Source: CAVQGZ01 sp963714455 (GTDB lineage: Bacteria > Actinomycetota > Actinomycetes > Jiangellales > Jiangellaceae). Taken from it: a DNA stretch of 64,000 nucleotides. The stretch is from the NCBI GenBank assembly GCA_963714455.1, contig CAVQON010000015.1:434001-498000 (forward strand), in the 5' to 3' direction. Below are positions 59,311 to 64,000 of the stretch, in pieces (position 1 is the stretch's first letter; every line of letters starts with the position of its first letter). Both the position numbers and the translations under genes were made by a program. The notes under the pieces were generated by a model that was not told the origin of the DNA, did not search any database, and saw only the letters and a program-made list of their open reading frames with translations.

Positions 59311-59440
59311 ACCGCCCAGCGACCGTTCGCTGATCACAGGACCGGCGCTGTGGTGTCCGGATGCAGGACGTAGGTCCGAGCAGCTCCTCTTGGTGAATCC
59401 TTCCGCCCACTGTGGGGCAATGGTCCCAGCAGGCGCCCCT

Positions 59441-59455
59441 CGCCCGCTTCGGGCG
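59441..59455. terminator. Small GC hairpin downstream of the methyltransferase
   Basis: CGCCCG-CTT-CGGGCG, a 6-bp GC stem with a 3-base loop, just beyond the methyltransferase stop and between convergent genes. No T-run follows on either strand, so it is a weak terminator candidate. The remaining bases 59311-59464 contain nothing else I recognise. Confidence 0.35.
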
Positions 59456-59464
59456 GTCCGCGCA

Positions 59465-60040
59465 TCAGCGGTTCTGCGACGCGAGGCGGAGCACCACTCG
59501 GACTGAGTCGTCGACGGTCATCTCCTGGTAGAGGGTCCACTCGACGGTTTCGAGTACCGGGGGCACGACGGCGGCGAAGGTCTGCGCGGTGTACTGCTGG
59601 TTGTGCAGCCCGTGATGGTCCTGGGCCTGGTCGCCGACCCAGAGCCCGTGGAGCAAGAGCCCTGTGGGTCGAATGAGCGCGGCCTGTCGTTGGAGCGACC
59701 TGGTCAGTTGCTCGGTGGTGAGGTGGTGGAGGACCTTGTTGCTGTAGATGGCGTCGAATCTTCGGTCGGTGTCGATCGTGATGGCATCGAGCTGCATCAG
59801 CTCGGCGCTGGGTCGCCTTCTGGCGTAGCGGTCGAGGAACGTCTGGGAGAGGTCTGAACCAACCACCTGGTATCTCTGCGCGAGTAGGTCGAGGTCAACT
59901 CCTGGGCCGATGCCGAGTTCGAGGACGCTCGCTCCCGGGTGTAGGAGCTGGTTGAGTCGCTCGATGTGGGTCCGTCCGTCATAGCCCTGGGCCATTGCGA
60001 CGTACTCCTCGACGCCTTCGGGTGTGTCGTAGATGGTCAT
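59465..60040 (-). CDS. SAM-dependent methyltransferase (class I)
   Basis: 191 residues. SAM-binding motif I is VLELGIGPGVDLDLLAQ, followed by acidic VVGSDLSQTFL and the post-motif HLT; short, soluble, without the SET or DNA-recognition domains of specialised methyltransferases. ATG 60040 overlaps the reductase stop (ATGA), so it is coupled to the thioredoxin-reductase-like flavoprotein and under the same divergent TetR operators. A thiol or small-molecule O/N/S-methylation role is suggested by that partner, inference only. Confidence 0.85.
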   Translation of the reverse strand: MTIYDTPEGVEEYVAMAQGYDGRTHIERLNQLLHPGASVLELGIGPGVDLDLLAQRYQVVGSDLSQTFLDRYARRRPSAELMQLDAITIDTDRRFDAIYSNKVLHHLTTEQLTRSLQRQAALIRPTGLLLHGLWVGDQAQDHHGLHNQQYTAQTFAAVVPPVLETVEWTLYQEMTVDDSVRVVLRLASQNR

Positions 60041-60984
60041 TGGTGCTCCCAGCGTTCGGTGGCGATCTCGTGGACGATGGCTTCGGCGCAGGCTGCTCCC
60101 TCGGCTGCTGCGCCGATCAGGCCGCTGAATCCGGTTCGGGCGTCGCCGATCACGTGCAGGCCGGGGACACCGGACTTGCCGGCCTCGTCGACGTCGAGCG
60201 ACGTCGTGCCCCATTCGTTCGGGAGGCTGGTGACTCCCAGCGATTCGGCGAACGTGGTCGCCGGATGGGAGTAGTCCTCGCCGATGAAGCCAGCGTCTCG
60301 TTCGATGCGCTCGCCGGAGTCGAGCTCCACCGCCTGCAGTCGTCCGTCCGCGGAATGGAGTCGCCGGATGGGTTCGGTGCGGGTCGGCACCCCATTGCGC
60401 TCGAGGGCTTCGGTGTCCTCCGCGGAGAGGTCGGCTCCGTTGCTGAACACGATGACGTCGTCGGTCCACAGCCGTGCGATCGAGGCGTAGTGGACGGCGA
60501 CGTCGGTGGCGAAGAGCGCCAGGCGTTCGGTGCGGTGTTCGAACCCGTCGCAGAAGACGCAGGGATAGACGCTCGTGCCGTACACGTCGTCGATACCCGG
60601 TAGGCCGAGTCGCCCCAGGTCGTCGACGTGGCCTGTGGCGATCACAAGACGCTCGCCCCGAAACCGTCTGCCGCTGGTGAGGGTGACCTCGAAGCCGACG
60701 TCGGTGTTGCTGGTCGCCGTCACGGAATCGTTCACGTAGTGGACGGTCTCGTACTTGGCGAGCTGTTCCTTGGCCACGGCCAGCAGCGTGCTGGGGTGAG
60801 CCCCGTCTCGGGTGAGGAACCCATGCGAGGCCGTAGTCGCGTCGTTGCGTGGTGACTCGGCGTTGACGATCACCGTGTCGACCAGGGCCCGGCCGGCGGT
60901 CAGAGCGGCGCTCATCCCGGCAGGACCGCCACCGACGATGAGCAGGTCATGCGGGGGTGGGTCGCTGTGGACGGGCGTGATCAC
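60037..60984 (-). CDS. Thioredoxin-reductase-like FAD protein lacking an NADPH motif
   Basis: 315-residue FAD protein with FAD motif GGGPAG (18-23), a redox disulfide C142-x-x-C145 (YPCVFCDGFEH) in the place of TrxR's CATC, and the C-terminal FAD-side motif VIGDARTGFSGLIGAAAEG. The NADPH-binding GGGDSA-type stretch of true thioredoxin reductases is absent (the site reads ALFATDVAVHYASI), as in FAD thiol oxidases such as GliT/HlmI. Such enzymes oxidise dithiol small molecules with oxygen. Preceded by GGAG; -10-like TATCTT and a TetR operator lie upstream. Confidence 0.82.
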   Translation of the reverse strand: MITPVHSDPPPHDLLIVGGGPAGMSAALTAGRALVDTVIVNAESPRNDATTASHGFLTRDGAHPSTLLAVAKEQLAKYETVHYVNDSVTATSNTDVGFEVTLTSGRRFRGERLVIATGHVDDLGRLGLPGIDDVYGTSVYPCVFCDGFEHRTERLALFATDVAVHYASIARLWTDDVIVFSNGADLSAEDTEALERNGVPTRTEPIRRLHSADGRLQAVELDSGERIERDAGFIGEDYSHPATTFAESLGVTSLPNEWGTTSLDVDEAGKSGVPGLHVIGDARTGFSGLIGAAAEGAACAEAIVHEIATERWEHQ

Positions 60985-61016
60985 TCCGGCTACTCCGTTC
61001 CACCGACAACAAGATA

Positions 61017-61050
61017 TGACTGCCGGTCAGTCGAGTATGACCAGTGGTCA
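61017..61050. promoter_or_regulatory. Two TetR operators in the reductase/TetR divergent promoter
   Basis: TGACTGCCGGTCA (61017-61029) and the perfect dyad TGACCAGTGGTCA (61038-61050), 21 bp apart, i.e. two helical turns, each followed by GTCGA/GTCGAT. The first directly abuts the reductase -10 TATCTT (61011-61016), the second covers the likely -35 of the TetR promoter (-10 TATGAT 61068-61073). One repressor could thus shut both directions. Confidence 0.75.
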
Positions 61051-61080
61051 GTCGATGTGCAACTCCGTATGATCTCTGAT

Positions 61081-61683
61081 GTGACACGCCCACCTGACGC
61101 CGAGCCGAAGGGCCGGTTCCAGAGCCCGGAGGTGCGACGCCGCCAGATCCTCGACGCCGCCGCACGCCTCGCGGTCGAAGAGGGCCTGGACAACACCACG
61201 ATCGCCGAAGTGGCGAAGGCCGCAGGCATCGCCAAGGGGTCGATCTACCTTCACTACGAATCCCGCCAGCAGCTCCTGGCCGGCCTGCAGGCCGACCTGT
61301 GGCGCCAGATGCTCGAACGACCGGGCCAAATCCTCGTCGACGACGACCTGACATGGGCGGCCAAGCTCGACGCTGTAGTTGAGCACTGGGTGCGATTCGA
61401 GTTCGACCGCCACGACCTCTACCACGCGGTGTTCCACACCACCGCCCCCGACAGCGACGAACCTCTCGACGCGGCCCGGGCGCTGTTGGGCGACCTCATC
61501 GCCGCAGGAGCCGCCGCAGGCGAGTTCAACCTCGACGGGCTCGACCACGACGTCGTCCTTGAGTTCCTCCTTCACGGCTACGTCGGACCGTGCTTTCACC
61601 ACACCAACCCCGACACAGCAGTCGTCAACGTCCAGCAGCTGTTCCGGAGAGCCGTCGGAGCAGCCCTGACCAAGGCTCCGTGA
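61081..61683 (+). CDS. TetR-family repressor of the reductase/methyltransferase operon
   Basis: 200 residues from GTG 61081. HTH region RRRQILDAAARLAVEEGLDN then TTIAEVAKAAGIAKGSIYLH; large C-terminal ligand domain with several His/Trp residues (VVEHWVRFEF, HDLYHAVFHTTAP). GTG 61081 was chosen over ATG 61069 because TATGAT lies exactly seven bases before it, matching the leaderless pattern; ATG 61069 sits inside that hexamer. It diverges from the flavoprotein-methyltransferase pair with two operator dyads between. Its end overlaps an opposing antitoxin-like frame. Confidence 0.9.
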   Translation: MTRPPDAEPKGRFQSPEVRRRQILDAAARLAVEEGLDNTTIAEVAKAAGIAKGSIYLHYESRQQLLAGLQADLWRQMLERPGQILVDDDLTWAAKLDAVVEHWVRFEFDRHDLYHAVFHTTAPDSDEPLDAARALLGDLIAAGAAAGEFNLDGLDHDVVLEFLLHGYVGPCFHHTNPDTAVVNVQQLFRRAVGAALTKAP

Positions 61684-61877
61684 AAGCGGCACCCGCACGA
61701 AGACCCACAGTCAGTGACGGCGACCATCTCGGCCACATCGTCGAGAAGCTCACGCTTGCTGGTCCGTTCGATGTAGTCCCGCACGGCATGGCGCGCCACG
61801 TCCTGCATCGACCGCCCCTCGCGGGCAGCCCGCTGCTGCAGTGCGGCGGTCTCCTGCTCGTCGAGCCGCAACGTCAC
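61596..61877 (-). CDS. Truncated ribbon-helix-helix (CopG-like) antitoxin-type protein
   Basis: 93 residues from GTG 61877. VTLRLDEQETAALQQRAARE then GRSMQDVARHAVRDYIERTS is a clear RHH antitoxin start as in CopG/Phd-Doc partners, and KRELLDDV continues it. After that the family's usual C-terminus is replaced by a cysteine-rich tail (TDCGSSCGCRFH) that overlaps the 3' end of the tetR gene. No Doc/Fic toxin follows. Start codon lacks a clear signal. Probably a degraded orphan antitoxin or one truncated by the tetR insertion. Confidence 0.4.
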   Translation of the reverse strand: MTLRLDEQETAALQQRAAREGRSMQDVARHAVRDYIERTSKRELLDDVAEMVAVTDCGSSCGCRFHGALVRAAPTALRNSCWTLTTAVSGLVW

Positions 61878-62043
61878 CGCGCCGAGCGCGGACTCGGTCC
61901 TCGGATCAGCTCGCTGCGCATAGAAGGACGCAGCGTCCAGAAGACGAGCGGGTGGCTGTGGCGCTAGGTTTCGCTCATCCGGGGCACGGAGCGGGCTGTG
62001 GGCGCGCCATGAGCCGTGCTTCCGGCTCGGGAAGGACATCCGC

Positions 62044-62457
62044 ATGACGGACTACAAGTCGCTGGTCCAGGGGTTCTACGACGCCTTGGCGGCTGGTCAG
62101 GACGTTGATGCGGCGATCGACCGCTACCTGGCCGAGGACTTCGTCGAGCACGAAGCCCTCCCCGGGATGGACACCACCCGGGAGGCCCCGCGACAGGTGT
62201 TCAAGATGGCCCAAGTGGCGATTCCCGACTTCTCCATCACCGCCCACGACATGCTCCAAGACGGGGACAAGGTGGCTATGCGGGCGACCTTCAGCGGGAC
62301 GCACCAAGGCGAGTTCATGGGATTCCCGGCCAGCGGGAAGCGGGTCGACATCGCCGTGATCGACATCTACCAGATCCGCGACGACAAGATCGTCGCCCAC
62401 TGGGGGCTGACGGACATGGCCGATGTGATGGCACAGTCGGGGGCGGCGGCTACCTAG
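62044..62457 (+). CDS. SnoaL-like ester cyclase family protein
   Basis: 137-residue NTF2-fold protein. Opening YKSLVQGFYDALAAGQDVDA, RYLAEDFVEHEALPGMD, FKMAQVAIPDFSITAHDMLQ and closing VIDIYQIRDDKIVAHWGLTD are characteristic of SnoaL polyketide-cyclase-like proteins; most bacterial members are of unknown role. ATG 62044 has GGGAAGGA upstream. Stand-alone gene. Confidence 0.88.
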   Translation: MTDYKSLVQGFYDALAAGQDVDAAIDRYLAEDFVEHEALPGMDTTREAPRQVFKMAQVAIPDFSITAHDMLQDGDKVAMRATFSGTHQGEFMGFPASGKRVDIAVIDIYQIRDDKIVAHWGLTDMADVMAQSGAAAT

Positions 62458-63050
62458 TCGCTGTTCTGCGGCTCGTCCCGAACCGGCCCGGTGCAAGCGA
62501 ACTCGCCGTCGATTGGGCCCGGGGTGGCGTCGGTGGTCCGGATGCGTCTCGTGACGCGGTGGGATTTCATCCGTGATGCGGTTTCGGCGGTGTCGCCACA
62601 CAGGTCGTCGGGGAAGCGACGGCCTCCGATGGCGCCGGCACCAGCCGGGCCGGCGGCATCGCCGGTCAACCGGCAAGGGATCCCAGCTACCGCCGGATGG
62701 TCATGGACTTGCGGCCGGTCGGCGTCCTCACACGTCCTCGCCAGCCCAGACCTCGACCGTTCCTGGAATGGCGCCGCCCTGTGTTGCATGAACGCTCTGG
62801 CTGCGCGCGGATCCGCGAGCTCGTGGTGAACGGTCACCACACTCGGGTCGTCAAGACCGCGCAGCTGTCGAAGTGCTCCTGCCAATCGTTATGCCGCCGC
62901 CTGAGGACGCACCACAACGGGAGCGTCCTTGTCCGCAGCGGGGGTGCCCAGCGTTCTTCCCTTCCTCACCACCCGCGGGTGAAGGGTGCCTGGTCTCTGG
63001 TTCGTGTCGTCTGCGGTGGGTGGCGCGAAGTCTGGACGTAGGGTGCAAAC
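62458..63050. other. 593-base gap with no supported gene
   Basis: Open frames on both strands are short or low-complexity and lack a plausible start plus recognisable similarity. The minus frame from 62885 has no familiar domain. Some stretches look like decayed coding DNA but I could not tie them to any family. The last ~15 bases carry the leaderless -10-like TAGGGT (63039-63044) of the acetyltransferase gene. Confidence 0.5.
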
Positions 63051-63653
63051 GTGAGTGAGACGGTTCCTGCGGGTGACCCGGGGGCGGCCTCGGCTGTCCG
63101 GACGGCTCGGGAGAGGATGCTGGCCGGCGAGCCGCGCATCTGGGAGCCCGACCCCGAGCTCGGCGAGCTCTTCCGGAAGGGACGACGTCTTGTGAAGGCG
63201 TACAACGATGCGCCTGGCGAGGACGAGCCCGCCCTGGACCGCATCCTTGTCGAGCTCCTCGGGTCGGTGGGCGAAGGCGTCCACATTCGCCAGCCGCTCG
63301 CCGTCGACTACGGAGCTCACATCAGCATCGGCGCGCGGACGTTCGTGAACTCGGGCCTGACCGCCTTGGACGTGGCCCGAATCACGATCGGTGCCGACGT
63401 CCAGATCGGTCCGAACGTCCAGCTTCTCACCCCGACCCACCCGGTTGATCCCGAAGAACGCCTTGAGGGATGGGAGACGGGGCTTCCGATCACGATCGGT
63501 GACAACGTCTGGCTCGGCGGGGGTGTCATCGTCGTGCCCGGGGTGACCATCGGCGAGCACACGGTGGTGGGCGCCGGCGCGGTGGTCACCAAGGACCTTC
63601 CTGCGCGCGTCCTCGCCGTCGGCAACCCGGCCCGGGTGATCCGACGGCTCTGA
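63051..63653 (+). CDS. Sugar O-acetyltransferase (LacA/Maa/NodL type)
   Basis: 200-residue left-handed beta-helix acetyltransferase. N-terminal helical part (ERMLAGEPRIWEPDPELGEL), catalytic-His region LLTPTHPVDPEERLEG, and hexapeptide repeats GLPITIGDNVWLGGGVIVVP, GVTIGEHTVVGAGAVVTKDL, closing VLAVGNPARVIRRL. Transfers acetyl from acetyl-CoA to a sugar hydroxyl. GTG 63051 lies six bases after TAGGGT (leaderless). Confidence 0.92.
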   Translation: MSETVPAGDPGAASAVRTARERMLAGEPRIWEPDPELGELFRKGRRLVKAYNDAPGEDEPALDRILVELLGSVGEGVHIRQPLAVDYGAHISIGARTFVNSGLTALDVARITIGADVQIGPNVQLLTPTHPVDPEERLEGWETGLPITIGDNVWLGGGVIVVPGVTIGEHTVVGAGAVVTKDLPARVLAVGNPARVIRRL

Positions 63654-63811
63654 CCCGCACGGCCGACAGCCGACCGCGGCTTGCGCTCGCGGCGACCGAG
63701 CGTCACTTCGCGGCGAATCACGTTGCTCGCGGCATGATGAGTCCATAGGTGCCTGTGCGTCGCGTGCAGGCCACACCCTCGTCTTGCCTACCCAGCCGCC
63801 CGGTTGGCCTT

Positions 63812-64000
63812 TCAGCGCTGCTTGAGGGCGTGCCGGCCACCGGTCAGCATGGTGTCGCTGAGCAGGTCGAGTGACGGGGAGCGCACTTTCCATTGCTGCC
63901 AGTACAGCGGGACGTCGACGGTGTCGCGCTCGTGCAGGCGGACGACTGCGGCGGACAGGGTCGGGTCGTCGAGCTGGAGATCGGAGAGCATCCCCCAGCC
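63812..64000 (-). CDS. LysR-family regulator, ArgP/LysG-like, C-terminal part only
   Basis: The last 62 residues of a protein continuing beyond the window. GWGMLSDLQLDDPTLSAAVV and then DTVDVPLYWQQWKVRSPSLD matches the C-terminal effector end of ArgP/LysG-type LysR regulators (GWGM..., LDVPLYWQHW...). These regulators govern lysine/arginine exporters (LysE/ArgO). The stop is TGA at 63814-63812. No start is in view; 157 bases separate it from the acetyltransferase, which is convergent. Confidence 0.72.
   Translation of the reverse strand, partial: GWGMLSDLQLDDPTLSAAVVRLHERDTVDVPLYWQQWKVRSPSLDLLSDTMLTGGRHALKQR

Noticed and set aside
62458..63050. Possible transposase remnant
   Set aside because: I could not match any frame to a transposase motif; reported only as an unexplained gap.

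Overview
The window is very GC-rich, gene-dense DNA with GTG starts, many 1-11 base gene overlaps and many promoters that look leaderless (a TAnnnT-type hexamer 6-8 bases before the start codon). Gene content is actinobacterial: a wax ester synthase/DGAT, an F420-type luciferase-like oxidoreductase, a three-helix-bundle ArsC-like protein, a CgArsR-like ArsR, and a DUF4956-VTC-CotH operon. A V/A-type ATPase alongside these suggests a Micrococcales member, perhaps Intrasporangiaceae-like; that placement is inference. No rRNA, tRNA, CRISPR, phage or intact insertion sequence was recognised.

Layout. 1-2476: 3' end of a V-type ATPase operon (B, D) coupled to a universal stress protein. 2440-5910 (minus): collagen-like membrane protein, orphan sensor kinase, CDF metal transporter, all overlapping. 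6055-11189: methylmalonyl-CoA mutase mutA (frameshifted), mutB, meaB. 11982-14995 (minus): a second B12 mutase (MeaA/ethylmalonyl-CoA mutase type) with its own MeaB-like GTPase, diverging from a crotonase. 15881-19923: arsM/arsR around a 32-bp dyad, then an oxidoreductase operon. 19992-25296: AI-2E transporter, ung between palindromic elements, a long acyl-CoA dehydrogenase and an alcohol dehydrogenase. 25365-36373: small protein, ArsC-like pseudoenzyme, PutA, hydrolase plus unknown Rossmann-like protein, lactate permease, SDR, WS/DGAT. 36381-42236: repeat membrane protein, LuxR-family ATPase regulator, DinB, AIM24, lactate dehydrogenase. 42500-46013: decayed cupin remnant and a TetR-ABC efflux operon. 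46131-53536: SQR-like flavoprotein with a 48-residue partner, YaaA, amidase, PLP decarboxylase, secreted PLD-like protein. 53591-58588 (minus): two-component system upstream of DUF4956-VTC-CotH, with the same box before both transcription units. 58768-64000: septum-type membrane protein, TetR-controlled flavin thiol-oxidase-like protein plus methyltransferase, orphan antitoxin-like ORF, SnoaL-like protein, sugar acetyltransferase, and the C-terminus of an ArgP/LysG-like LysR regulator at the edge.

How the genes work together. Carbon metabolism dominates: propionyl-CoA/ethylmalonyl-CoA handling (two mutase modules), fatty acid oxidation and neutral lipid synthesis, lactate uptake and oxidation, proline catabolism. 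Stress functions (arsenic methylation, USP, YaaA, YflT-like) are interspersed. Candidates for undescribed systems are the collagen-kinase-CDF operon, the thiol-oxidase/methyltransferase cassette with two TetR operators, the two-component-controlled VTC/CotH operon, and the unknown 521-residue protein with its hydrolase. Two genes (mutA, cotH) carry single-base-type frameshifts that are either real decay or sequence errors.
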